Positions 35,586 through 43,562 are shown, numbered from the stretch's first letter. The stretch: 64,000 bases of DNA from Akkermansia sp. (GCA_017398765.1 JAFQEY010000085.1:1-64000); one strand, 5' to 3'. Made by a program: numbers and translations. Notes: generated by a model not told the origin, from the letters alone.

Positions 35586-36769
35586 TATTTGGTGACGTGT
35601 TGAAGCATCCATCGACTCAGTTCCGCCACGCCGGAACTATCCTTGAGTTTTGATGTGTTGCTGTGGGTTGTAAAATAGCGCACGGAGCGGAATAAACTGC
35701 ATTTCTGAGCAATATCCGGCAGTTTGCGGCGTTTGAGATACGTTCTGTATGCCTCCGGCTTGCCGGAGTTCGGGGGCGCGGAATCCTCGCCTGAGTCGCA
35801 GTTCGGATCAGCGATGATGACGGCGCACTTTAATCGTTTGAGCGTCTGCAGATACCTGGAGCGCATCAGCTCATACCAACTGTCAAAAGCCCTGGCAAAG
35901 CCTGCGTGAGAAGCCGTTGAGATATCCACCACAAACACCACGGCGTTCAGGGAGCCGTAATCGCTGAATGTGTCCAGAGCGCAGGGATTTCCCATGGCTC
36001 TTTCTCGCATATCATAGAGACGCAGCTGGTGCGTCGCTTTGCTCGGCGTGTTTGCCCCGGCACGTCCTTTCTGCGCATCTATAGTGCAACAGGCAACACC
36101 CACACCGAAGGAGGGTTTGCTGACAATGCCGGACTGCCCGCACACGCTCCAGCCTGCAATATCGTTATCCCTGAAAGCCGCCAGGAGAGCTTCGAGAAGA
36201 GACAGCCGGTAGCTATCCCCCGCTGCGAGAAAGGCAACCTGTGCCTTGCCGGAGTTCTCCTGTTTTCTGCGCCGATTGCGCACCGTATCCTCACCCGGCA
36301 TCAGGAATATCCAGATGGGAATCAGCACGATTGACGCGCAGATGAAGATTCCCAACGCTCCAAGGAGAACAAGTGGCCGTAAGATGTATATCTCGAATAC
36401 ACAGATTGCTCTGATGAGTAAAACCTCACGGTCGGAGGAGCGATACCGCGCCTGAATAGGCGAAATGAGAGACGCACGGCAAACGGATTGAATGATGCCG
36501 AAACTTTGCTTCAATCTGTATTGCAGTACTTCTTTTCCTCTCATGTTGAGCGGGGCTTCGTCGCATGCCTGTTTATAAAAAACGCGGGCATTCACGGCCA
36601 CTACACCCAGTGCCCAGACGGCATACGCCAGCAGGAATCCGCTTTGCAGCGCATTATCCAGGCTGTATCTGACATCGTTTCCCAGATAATCGGCCAGAAT
36701 ATAATGATAGACCAACCATACTACAATGCATAGTATGATAAAATATCGCCGTGAAAGTTGATTGTCCAT
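35585..36769 (-). CDS. Membrane protein with degenerate GTPase-like domain
   Basis: 394 aa. Hydrophobic helices lie at about residues 8-28, 43-62 and a pair near 125-160. From about 180 the cytosolic domain reads VAFLAAGDSYRLSLLEALLAAF in the place of a P-loop, without GK(S/T). LRLYDMRERAMG stands for the switch region, NAVVFVVDIST for the Walker B strand and CAVIIADPNCD for the specificity loop. The order is that of a TRAFAC GTPase with lost nucleotide-binding residues. It may be the membrane docking partner of the zinc-ribbon GTPase at 25913; this is inference. The function is otherwise unknown. Confidence 0.65.
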   Translation of the reverse strand: MDNQLSRRYFIILCIVVWLVYHYILADYLGNDVRYSLDNALQSGFLLAYAVWALGVVAVNARVFYKQACDEAPLNMRGKEVLQYRLKQSFGIIQSVCRASLISPIQARYRSSDREVLLIRAICVFEIYILRPLVLLGALGIFICASIVLIPIWIFLMPGEDTVRNRRRKQENSGKAQVAFLAAGDSYRLSLLEALLAAFRDNDIAGWSVCGQSGIVSKPSFGVGVACCTIDAQKGRAGANTPSKATHQLRLYDMRERAMGNPCALDTFSDYGSLNAVVFVVDISTASHAGFARAFDSWYELMRSRYLQTLKRLKCAVIIADPNCDSGEDSAPPNSGKPEAYRTYLKRRKLPDIAQKCSLFRSVRYFTTHSNTSKLKDSSGVAELSRWMLQHVTK

Positions 36770-36855
36770 TCGATTCCTAATCGATGCGCCGTTTCCGAAA
36801 AATCCGGGCAGTACAGCGGAGCGTGCTGCCCGGATGAAGTGCCGAAGAGGTGAGC

Positions 36856-37179
36856 TTACATGTTATTCAGCTCAGCTTCAAGGGCATCAATAGCGGCATT
36901 CAGCTCTCTGATATCTTTGTCGCTGGTGGTGCTGTTACGCTTGGCCTTAAGCTCATTCAGCTCTTTATTGAGTTTGTTTTTTCGAGCCTGAAGAGAGTTG
37001 TTGCTGCTTTCCAGAGAGCTGACTGTCAGCTGTTTTTTGTTCATCTCCGCCAGAAGCAGAGCCTGACGCTCTGCCGCTTTGCTCGGTGACCAGAAGATGC
37101 CTCCCTTGGTCGGGTCTCCTGTCAGCGTGCAGGAACTCACTGACGCGGCAACGATGACGGCTAAAAAGATACGTTTCAT
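36856..37179 (-). CDS. Small coiled-coil lipoprotein
   Basis: 107 aa. MKRIFLAVIVAASVSSCTL is a lipoprotein signal with VSSC as lipobox. The rest is one coiled coil (MNKKQLTVSSLESSNNSLQARKNKLNKEL...), and the shape recalls murein-lipoprotein-type spacers. It lies between two envelope-associated genes of the island. The 86-bp gap downstream shows nothing notable. Confidence 0.65.
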   Translation of the reverse strand: MKRIFLAVIVAASVSSCTLTGDPTKGGIFWSPSKAAERQALLLAEMNKKQLTVSSLESSNNSLQARKNKLNKELNELKAKRNSTTSDKDIRELNAAIDALEAELNNM

Positions 37180-37201
37180 TTCAGAGAAGAGGAAGTGAGG
37201 G

Positions 37202-37807
37202 TTAACGAGATACTAAGGTATTAACCTTGGATTTGTAGCTATTCAGTTCATCACGTTCACGAACGAGCGTGTTGATTTTTTTATTCATGGCTATTCTTTC
37301 ACTGCCCTTTGCCTCACGGGCGGCTTGCCGCGCAATGGTAAGGTCAGAATCGATGAGGGAGATATTCTCATCCAGCTCTTTTTTGAATTGTTGAGCCCGA
37401 TTTGCCGTGAGACGCTGTTTGCGCTGCTTCATGGTGTTGAGTTCATTGGCAAGTCTATTATTCTGCTTGCTCAACTCTGCAATCCGGTTATCCAGATGTT
37501 TTGAGTTGGCGCGGATAAATTCCTCTGTGTTGGCACATTGCTCTTTCTTTTTGGCAACGGAATCGCCCCACAGATAGCCGGCAATTCCCCCTATAAAGGA
37601 ACCGATAGCCGCCCCCATTGCTGCGCCTCTTTTGCCGTCAATCGCAGCACCGATCCCTGTTCCGATAGCACCGCCACCGACTATTCCGATTCCTGTCCCT
37701 CCTGCAATGGTCAGGGATCTGTCTGACATACTGCTGCAGGAGCACATGATGCCGCCAATCAGCAGCGCAGATGTCCATTTTTTGTAATTCATAATGTTGT
37801 GTTTCAT
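37202..37807 (-). CDS. Glycine-zipper lipoprotein with coiled-coil tail
   Basis: 201 aa; ATG 37792 is an alternative start. A signal region with CSCSS (lipobox near residue 24) is followed by a glycine-zipper stretch of about 50 residues (GGTGIGIVGGGAIGTGIGAA...GAAIGSFIGGIAGYLWGD), as in SlyB/YMGG-type envelope proteins, and then a long coiled coil. Glycine zippers can oligomerise in membranes, so it could form a pore or scaffold. Paired with the lipoprotein 22 bp downstream. Confidence 0.68.
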   Translation of the reverse strand: MKHNIMNYKKWTSALLIGGIMCSCSSMSDRSLTIAGGTGIGIVGGGAIGTGIGAAIDGKRGAAMGAAIGSFIGGIAGYLWGDSVAKKKEQCANTEEFIRANSKHLDNRIAELSKQNNRLANELNTMKQRKQRLTANRAQQFKKELDENISLIDSDLTIARQAAREAKGSERIAMNKKINTLVRERDELNSYKSKVNTLVSR

Positions 37808-37821
37808 AGATAAGCTATATC

Positions 37822-38916
37822 CTATTTTGTTTTGTTATTGATAATCTTCTTGCCTTTATAGTTAATGGGGGCGAAGTCGGAAGAAAGCGGGAATTCTGCA
37901 TCACCGATGCTATCTGTGATGCCTTCGATTATTCCGCCCTGACCAATCAGAACCTGAGTTTGCCCGTATTTGATGACGCGGTCGCCCTCCGCATTCTGGA
38001 AAATCCGAGCCGTGATCAGCTCCATTCTCAATCCGGATACTCCAACGGAAACAATCTTGATGGCGCGGACGGGGTAACGGGCATTATACTCATCCAACCT
38101 TTCTTTGAGTTCGTCCCGATTAAACAGGAGACTTGATTCCGTTTCCACCACTTTTTCGTTGAAATGCGTATTGATCAGCTGCCCGGCATCCTGCGTGCCG
38201 ACTAAAATACGAAGCAGGGGTTCTACCAGTTTCTCTGCGTCTGCTGCACTCAACTTTGTCAACTTGCTCTCCGTGCGAGGAGAGGAGTCCGCTGGCTTCC
38301 TTTCTGCATCAGTTGTGTTTTTTGGTGTATTTCTGGGCTTGATAGGCACTGCACGGGACCTGGTATTCAGTGGCCTTGCTTTGCCGCCATGTCTTGTGGT
38401 GTTTCTTGTCTGCTGGCCATTTTGTGGCTGACGCTGCGGTTGCGTCGTCTTTTCCCCATCGGTTGCGGTGCTCGAAGTCTCCTGCCGTGTGTTTTTCGGG
38501 GGGGCGGGAGGTGGAGTAACTGTTTCCACAGGCGGGGTGACTGGTTTTACCGTGGGGGCAGGGGGCGGCTCAACCGTTCTGTTGGTCGGGGGCTCTTCTG
38601 TATCGGTTTGGGTGGTTGCTATCGGAGCATTGTCGGAGCCCCAATCCGGTATCGTACCCAGAAGCCGGGGGGCTGAAATCTCGGTGTCGGTATTGTCGAT
38701 TTCAGGAGAAGATGAGAATGGAGCCTTGACATCCAGATAATAATATCCGAAGACAAAGCCGACACATGCAAAAAAAATCACGGCAAATCCGACTCCGGTC
38801 TTCCCGTTATCAGAAAAGAAAAATCGGGCTGTTGCTCCGGGCATGCCGCAGTGCGGGCAAATCTCCCCGCAGTACGTGGAGTTACACATGCACCTGACCT
38901 GTTTGTCCTTAGCCAT
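37822..38916 (-). CDS. Zinc-ribbon membrane protein, first gene of the island operon
   Basis: 364 aa. The N-terminal zinc ribbon is CMCNSTYCGEICPHC (residues 9-23), followed by a transmembrane helix at about 43-62 (VGFAVIFFACVGFVFGYYYL). A long Pro/Thr-rich, disordered linker (about 65-215) precedes a folded C-terminal domain from about 225 (AADAEKLVEPLLRILVG...). Cytosolic zinc ribbon and exported C-domain are predicted. The start codon lies 24 bp from the 18-bp inverted repeat at 38940-38957, so its transcription should depend on that element. The zinc ribbon is a theme shared with the GTPase and Fn3 proteins. Confidence 0.7.
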   Translation of the reverse strand: MAKDKQVRCMCNSTYCGEICPHCGMPGATARFFFSDNGKTGVGFAVIFFACVGFVFGYYYLDVKAPFSSSPEIDNTDTEISAPRLLGTIPDWGSDNAPIATTQTDTEEPPTNRTVEPPPAPTVKPVTPPVETVTPPPAPPKNTRQETSSTATDGEKTTQPQRQPQNGQQTRNTTRHGGKARPLNTRSRAVPIKPRNTPKNTTDAERKPADSSPRTESKLTKLSAADAEKLVEPLLRILVGTQDAGQLINTHFNEKVVETESSLLFNRDELKERLDEYNARYPVRAIKIVSVGVSGLRMELITARIFQNAEGDRVIKYGQTQVLIGQGGIIEGITDSIGDAEFPLSSDFAPINYKGKKIINNKTK

Positions 38917-38939
38917 AATTGAACGCTGGTCATACTACA

Positions 38940-39129
38940 GCATTTAGAATGCTGATGTGTTCAATTTGCACCTTGAGCCAATATTCTCAATTACCTTTGA
39001 ATTACATGTAATCGTAGCAAAAAGTGAAAACGAAACATAAGGAAGCAATTCTTATAATGTTAATGACTAATTTTACGTTAAAAATACACATTAGTCGTTA
39101 GATTTTGCTTGCATCAGCATTCTAAATGC
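38940..39129. repeat. 18-bp inverted repeat bounding the divergent promoter of island and recombinase
   Basis: GCATTTAGAATGCTGATG at 38940-38957 recurs as its exact reverse complement at 39112-39129. The left core CAGCATT-TAG-AATGCTG is a 7+3+7 palindrome. On the minus strand a -10-like TAGTAT (38932-38937) sits 17 bp from the present -35 position, which reads ACACAT. After inversion it would read TTGCAT (now 39109-39114). The segment also holds TAATGACTAA (39061-39070) and its near-complement TTAGTCGTTA (39091-39100). Confidence 0.72.
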
Positions 39130-39144
39130 ATATCCGTTCACATA

Positions 39145-40134
39145 ATGATTATGAATACCGTACATGATATCATCAGCCATTTGCCATTGAATATGAAAGA
39201 TGTTGCGCGTCTGGCAGCGGAAGCAACAGAGGAGTTGGGAGAGAGAGCTCAAGGGCTCACTCGCCTGCAAATGCTATGTTTGTTGCGCCGGTTGATACGT
39301 GCCGGTGCAGAGGCCGTTAAAGCCGAGGAACACACGGTCAGCTTTGCCGAAGCAGCGTGGGAAAGTGTGTCGGCTCGGGCAGGGCGTCGGGCAACTACGC
39401 TGCGAGATTTGCGGCATTTTGTGCGGCGAATGCTGCGGGTGGAAGGGGTTGGTGAACGGCCGCTGCGCGCCATGCGAACGCGAGAATGCCGAGAGTTACT
39501 GGAGCAGGCTTTCGGTAACAGCAATCACAGCTTTAACAAGGGACGCGCCATCTTGCACAGCATCTTTGCCTACGGGGAGCGCCGGGAATGGTGTTGTGAT
39601 AATCCGGTGAGTCGTATTGAATGCCGCCGGATTCATGAAAAAGAAATCGTGCCGTTGAGTCTGCAGGAGGTGCAGCGTTTGGAGCAGGCGGCTCAGCAGC
39701 CGGAGCACCGGGACATGCTTTTCTCTCTCCATCTGCTGTTGTACAACGGCGTTCGCCCACATGAAGTGGCGCGTTTGAGTGAGCGCAACATCCGCCCGGA
39801 ACAAAATCGCATCATTATTCCTCCCGACAGGAGTAAAACCGGTGGCGGTCGTGTGCTGCCGCTTCGTAAGAAAAAGCGGTTACAGGGTGTCGCGCTCAGT
39901 ATTCCAAAAAATTGGCAGCAGCGTTGGCGCGCTCTTCGCCGTGCCGCCGGGTTTCGCTTTTGGCAGCCGGATGTGTGCCGCCACACTTTTGCCAGCTATC
40001 ATGCGGTGTATTTCAGGAATTTGGAGGAACTGCAGCTGGAGATGGGGCATCGCAGCATTGAGTTGCTGCGCTCGCGCTATTTGAACTTGCCGCGGGTGTC
40101 TCACGCGAGAAAATATTGGGAAGTGTCTAAATAA
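39145..40134 (+). CDS. Tyrosine recombinase next to inverted repeats
   Basis: About 329 aa. It has an N-terminal helical DNA-binding domain (residues 30-130) and a catalytic domain with Arg204 (NGVRPHEVARL), Lys231 (RSKTGGGRVLP), Arg279 (DVCRHTFASY), His302 (MGHRS) and Tyr312 (RYLNLP). The first His of HxxR is Asp276, a tolerated change in some XerC/D-like proteins. ATG 39145 or 39151 is the likely start; the in-frame TTG at 39109 overlaps the inverted repeat. Candidate substrates are the repeats at 38940/39112 and perhaps 20444/20587. It may be a dedicated inversion enzyme rather than a mobile-element integrase, as no element ends are seen. Confidence 0.9.
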   Translation: MIMNTVHDIISHLPLNMKDVARLAAEATEELGERAQGLTRLQMLCLLRRLIRAGAEAVKAEEHTVSFAEAAWESVSARAGRRATTLRDLRHFVRRMLRVEGVGERPLRAMRTRECRELLEQAFGNSNHSFNKGRAILHSIFAYGERREWCCDNPVSRIECRRIHEKEIVPLSLQEVQRLEQAAQQPEHRDMLFSLHLLLYNGVRPHEVARLSERNIRPEQNRIIIPPDRSKTGGGRVLPLRKKKRLQGVALSIPKNWQQRWRALRRAAGFRFWQPDVCRHTFASYHAVYFRNLEELQLEMGHRSIELLRSRYLNLPRVSHARKYWEVSK

Positions 40135-40136
40135 AG

Positions 40137-40157
40137 AAGCCCGTGTGACACGGGCTT
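40137..40157 (+). terminator. Terminator after the recombinase
   Basis: AAGCCCGTG (40137-40145), TGA loop, CACGGGCTT (40149-40157), immediately after the stop codon. The following sequence GTTGATT is only moderately T-rich. Confidence 0.6.
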
Positions 40158-40193
40158 GTTGATTACTTGTGGTGTATACTGCGCGCGGTAAGT

Positions 40194-40949
40194 TTAATCC
40201 TGCGCCATGCGGGCTATATTGGCCTGATAGACCGCGTTGGCCGATTTGTTCCTGGCTCTGGCGATTTTGTTTTCGTAGAGCTTTTGCTGCAGCTTTTCAC
40301 CGGAGGGATATTGGGCTTCCGGTTGCTCAGAGACTGTCACGCGGGTCCCCACGGCGGTGATGCCGAAGAGCCTGACCGCCATGCTGTTCGGTGTCCGGAT
40401 GCAGCCGTGGGAAAGACGCTGCCCGGCGCGGACTTTGCCGGTGTGCATACCCACGCCGTCACTGGTAAGCCGCTGCCAGTTGGGCATGGGGGAGCCCACA
40501 AATTTACCGCCGGGAGGCACGGGGTCTTTGAACGCATCGGCATCGCTGTCGATACATTTGCCGTTGGCATCATACATCTTGCCGTAGCGGTTGGAGGCGT
40601 ATTGCTCTTTTTTCTGGGTGATGCGGAATTTACCGGTGGGTGTTTCGCGCCCGGGGATACCCGTGGAAACCGGCCAGTCAGCAGCTACCTGATCACCCAC
40701 ATAGAGACGCCCACGCTGCTGGCTGAGGCAGATGTAGATGGGGCAGGATGAGTTGGCCTGCGGCAGCAGTTCCTCATCCAGATAAATGTCCATTACCTCC
40801 GGATAATAGCCGTTGGTGATAAATTTTTCGTACTTCGTCAGCTCAACGGGCGCATTGGGTACAGGCGTGGGCGGAAGCGCATTCTGGCAGGCTGACAGAA
40901 GGGCTGTCAGTGTCAGACCAAGGGATGTAAGAAAACGATGTTTTTTCAT
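40194..40949 (-). CDS. L,D-transpeptidase (YkuD) lipoprotein
   Basis: 251 aa. The signal with lipobox LLSAC ends near residue 21. The YkuD domain spans about 75-215: ICLSQQRGRLYVGDQVAADWPVSTG at its start, GVGMHTG carrying the conserved His, and LSHGCIRTPNSMAVRLF with the nucleophile Cys (SHGCxR). It forms or edits 3-3 peptidoglycan crosslinks, or anchors proteins to the wall, in the periplasm. It is 11 bp from a second YkuD gene; the pair probably forms an operon. Confidence 0.92.
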   Translation of the reverse strand: MKKHRFLTSLGLTLTALLSACQNALPPTPVPNAPVELTKYEKFITNGYYPEVMDIYLDEELLPQANSSCPIYICLSQQRGRLYVGDQVAADWPVSTGIPGRETPTGKFRITQKKEQYASNRYGKMYDANGKCIDSDADAFKDPVPPGGKFVGSPMPNWQRLTSDGVGMHTGKVRAGQRLSHGCIRTPNSMAVRLFGITAVGTRVTVSEQPEAQYPSGEKLQQKLYENKIARARNKSANAVYQANIARMAQD

Positions 40950-40960
40950 GGCTTAAAGGG

Positions 40961-41572
40961 TTAGCGGATAATAACGGGGGTTCCTACGGGGGTGTTTTCA
41001 AAGAAAATTTGTGCCATCTTGCGGGGCAGTCTGATGCATCCGTGGCTTTCCGGCGCGGCGGTGACAATACCCTCATGCATCCAGATACCGGAGTTGGTCA
41101 GCTTCATGCCGTAGTTCATGGCAGCTCCTTTGTAGATGCCGCCGGCGGGCATGGGTTCACCTGCTGTGTAGTCTGCAATGAGGGTGTTTCCGGCAGCATC
41201 CACCACGCTGCCATAGGTGGATGAGGTGTGGTCTATGTCTTTTTCCATAATCGGGAATGTGCCGCTGGGCGTTCCGTGTCCCGCTTTGCCGGACGAAATA
41301 GTGCTCCATCCCACTTGCCGGTTCCCGATGTAATAGGTGGCTCGCTGGAGGTTGGTGTCAATGACGATAAGGTGCTCCCCCTCCAGACCAATCGGCTTGT
41401 CCCAGTGCCCGGTGCTGACGGCTTCCGTGGGGCTGAGTTTGATTTTTTCAGGTGCAAAGGCGTAGGTGTTGGTCACGTTGTTGATACGTGTGGTATCACA
41501 GGCAGTAAGAAACAGCGCTGATGCGCAGAGCATCAGACCAACAATTCGTTTGTTTGCTTGAGCGGTCAGCAT
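40961..41572 (-). CDS. L,D-transpeptidase (YkuD) lipoprotein
   Basis: About 203 aa from ATG 41572, which gives a compact lipoprotein signal (MLTAQANKRIVGLMLCASALFLTAC); ATG 41596 and 41662 are in-frame alternatives. The YkuD domain has HLIVIDTNLQRATYYIGNRQVGWSTISSG, GIWMHEG and SHGCIRLPRKMAQIFF, with Cys in SHGC as nucleophile. Same reaction class as its neighbour, but only distant in sequence, so specialisation is likely. Confidence 0.9.
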   Translation of the reverse strand: MLTAQANKRIVGLMLCASALFLTACDTTRINNVTNTYAFAPEKIKLSPTEAVSTGHWDKPIGLEGEHLIVIDTNLQRATYYIGNRQVGWSTISSGKAGHGTPSGTFPIMEKDIDHTSSTYGSVVDAAGNTLIADYTAGEPMPAGGIYKGAAMNYGMKLTNSGIWMHEGIVTAAPESHGCIRLPRKMAQIFFENTPVGTPVIIR

Positions 41573-41694
41573 GTCTTTCGTCTTTAATACGTTCATCGGC
41601 ACCGGACTCATGCACGGTGCTTGCGCGTTTATGCCTTCATTATGTCTTTTTGTCAAGTACATTCCAAATTATTTGGCATATTTTTTGGAAATAG

Positions 41695-41723
41695 TTGCCC
41701 GCGGCCGGGGAACATGTTAGGAT
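41695..41723 (+). promoter_or_regulatory. Promoter of dus, leaderless type
   Basis: TTGCCC (41695-41700), a 17-bp spacer and TAGGAT (41718-41723). The ATG of dus is at 41730, where transcription is expected to start. Confidence 0.55.
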
Positions 41724-41729
41724 AGGCTC

Positions 41730-42647
41730 ATGCTACTGGCTCTGGCTCCGATGCAGGATGTGACTGATCTGGCGTTCATGCGGACGCTGGCGCGGGTGGG
41801 GTCTTTGCCGGATTTGTTGGTGACGCCTTATTTTCGCAGTACTCCGACCACCTGTGCGCTGGCGGAACAGAACTTGCGCTGTATTGAGGGGAACGAAACC
41901 GGGGTGCCCATTGAAGCGCAGCTGGCCGGGAGTGATGCCACCGCTCTGGTGCGGGATGCCCGCCATCTTCTCACCCTGCCGGTGAGCGGTATCAATCTGA
42001 ATGCCGGCTGTCCCTCTCCGCTGGTGAACCGCCATGGTGCCGGTGCCGGCTTGCTGCGCGAGCCGGACAATTTCCGCGAGGTGTTGCAGGCATTGCGGCT
42101 TGCTGTCCCGGCGGGAAAATTTACGGTTAAGTGTCGCTTGGGCTGGGCAGATGATACGGAGTTTGCCGCGTTACTGGAGTTGCTGAGTGAGGCGAAGCCG
42201 GATATGCTGACGGTTCACGCCCGCACGCGGAAAGATTTGTACGGCGGTAAGCCCCGCTTTGAGCATGTGCGCCGCGCCGTCCGGGCCATGGATTGCCCGG
42301 TGCTGGCCAATGGCGATTTGCAGACTCCGGAGCAGGTGCTGCACTGTCTGGAAGTTACCGATGCCGCCGGGGTGATGATTGGACGCGGAGCGGTGCGTAA
42401 TCCGTTTATTTTTCGTCAGCTGCGTGGCGGTGAATCACCTGCTCAAGAGGAGATGCGGGACTATTACCGTATTCTGGTGGAAGAAACAGGGCGCATCCTG
42501 TTCGGTATTCGCACAGAAAAGGGTCACTGCAACCGCATGAAAAAGTATCTGGCGTTCTGCTACCCGGATTTCACCGCAGAGCAGGAGTATGCCCTGCGCC
42601 GCTGCACGGTGGTGGAAGAGATGCTGCGCCTGCTGGGCGGAACATGA
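41730..42647 (+). CDS. dus: tRNA-dihydrouridine synthase
   Basis: FMN enzyme that reduces uridine in the tRNA D-loop. 305 aa. It opens with LALAPMQDVTDLAF (flavin loop), then GINLNAGCPSPLVNRHGAGAGLL, with the catalytic Cys, KFTVKCRLGWAD, LTVHARTRKDLYGG (conserved His/Arg) and VMIGRGAVRNPFIFRQL. Which positions it modifies (DusA, B or C type) cannot be settled. It overlaps the next gene at ATGA (42644-42647). Confidence 0.95.
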   Translation: MLLALAPMQDVTDLAFMRTLARVGSLPDLLVTPYFRSTPTTCALAEQNLRCIEGNETGVPIEAQLAGSDATALVRDARHLLTLPVSGINLNAGCPSPLVNRHGAGAGLLREPDNFREVLQALRLAVPAGKFTVKCRLGWADDTEFAALLELLSEAKPDMLTVHARTRKDLYGGKPRFEHVRRAVRAMDCPVLANGDLQTPEQVLHCLEVTDAAGVMIGRGAVRNPFIFRQLRGGESPAQEEMRDYYRILVEETGRILFGIRTEKGHCNRMKKYLAFCYPDFTAEQEYALRRCTVVEEMLRLLGGT

Positions 42648-43486
42648 AAAACGGCAGTCCTATGAACGCCCGATACCAAATACTCGTGATTCTCTCAGCC
42701 ATGGTGACGACCGCTGTCGCCATTCTGCTGTTCGGGGAAAAGACGGTGGGTTACTCATCACTTGCGGTGAGCAGTGTATGGGGCGGTCTGGGTACTTTCT
42801 GTTGCCTGCGAATGCCCGGAAAGCCGTATTGGGTGCAGGTGCTGCTCTGCTGGGGTGCCACCCTGTGCCTCAGCCTGTCGGTTCTTCATGCTGCATCTGA
42901 CAGTAACCCTCCCCATCCTTACATGGAGTGGTTCCCCGTTTACATGCTGATGCTCATTCTGCCGCCATTATTGTTGCTGGAAGCACTGGTGATTCGGCTG
43001 GTGCTTTGCCTGAGCAAATCAGCTGAGGAGGCAGACTCCCTGCACCGGCACTTCATGGCCGCCGTTGAAGCGGGTAATATCGAGCGCGTCAAGGCTCTGC
43101 TGCCCGGTATCTTCATCAACGATACGAATGAACGCCACGAAACCGCCTTGCAACTGGCTGTACTGAGCGCTACGGACACCATTTTCCCCCGGCAGGGCGA
43201 TGCTTTACCAATCGTCCGTCTGCTCCTGCAACACGGCGCAGATGCCAAGGGATGCCTCAATGCCATCGTGGAACGGCATGAACTGAACTTTGAAGCAACC
43301 GACCGGAATTCCCCCGCCTATAGCACCGCAGTAGACCACGCCGTAGAGCTGATTCCCCTGCTCTCTGCCGCAGGGGACACCATCAGCGCGGAGGCTCTGA
43401 GCTCCGCGCGCTACAACTGCGACCCTGCCATCCAACAAGCTCTCAGACAGGTGAAGCAAACCCCAATCGAGTTACCGGAGGAATGA
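42644..43486 (+). CDS. Membrane protein with ankyrin-like repeats
   Basis: 280 aa. Four hydrophobic helices lie within residues 10-125, then a soluble part from about 135 with HFMAAVEAGNIERVKALLPG, ETALQLAVLSAT and LPIVRLLLQHGADAKGCL, which read as two to three ankyrin repeats. The start overlaps the dus stop (ATGA), indicating translational coupling; a second ATG at 42662 is possible. The role is unknown; protein-protein contact at the inner membrane is likely. Confidence 0.65.
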   Translation: MKNGSPMNARYQILVILSAMVTTAVAILLFGEKTVGYSSLAVSSVWGGLGTFCCLRMPGKPYWVQVLLCWGATLCLSLSVLHAASDSNPPHPYMEWFPVYMLMLILPPLLLLEALVIRLVLCLSKSAEEADSLHRHFMAAVEAGNIERVKALLPGIFINDTNERHETALQLAVLSATDTIFPRQGDALPIVRLLLQHGADAKGCLNAIVERHELNFEATDRNSPAYSTAVDHAVELIPLLSAAGDTISAEALSSARYNCDPAIQQALRQVKQTPIELPEE

Positions 43487-43562
43487 ACCGGGGCGACCGC
43501 CTCAGCATTGCTCCGGCATATTGGCTCCGGAGTCGTTCCAATCTTCGTGCCCGGAGCTGTGT

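Larger units (their letters stand above)
21686..40134. other. Chaperone/GTPase/VirD4-like island with divergent recombinase
   Basis: Fifteen leftward genes (38916 to 21686) with gaps of mostly 5-30 bp, never more than 90, plus a divergent tyrosine recombinase. Contents from the promoter end: zinc-ribbon membrane protein, two lipoproteins, membrane GTPase-like protein, GrpE-like factor, three Hsp70-like proteins, J-like/zinc-ribbon/Fn3 protein, zinc-ribbon GTPase, VirD4-like ATPase, two coiled-coil proteins, membrane lipase-like protein and a lipoprotein. No relaxase, VirB proteins, integration repeats or transposase are visible. I know of no named system with this gene set. Confidence 0.75.

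Noticed and set aside
39109-39144. Extended N-terminus of the recombinase from a TTG codon at 39109
   Set aside because: It would place coding sequence over the 18-bp inverted repeat and the candidate -35; ATG 39145 or 39151 is better.
21686-40134. Integrative conjugative element
   Set aside because: A VirD4-like ATPase and a tyrosine recombinase are present, but no relaxase, VirB/TraC-type genes, origin of transfer or flanking attachment repeats are seen.
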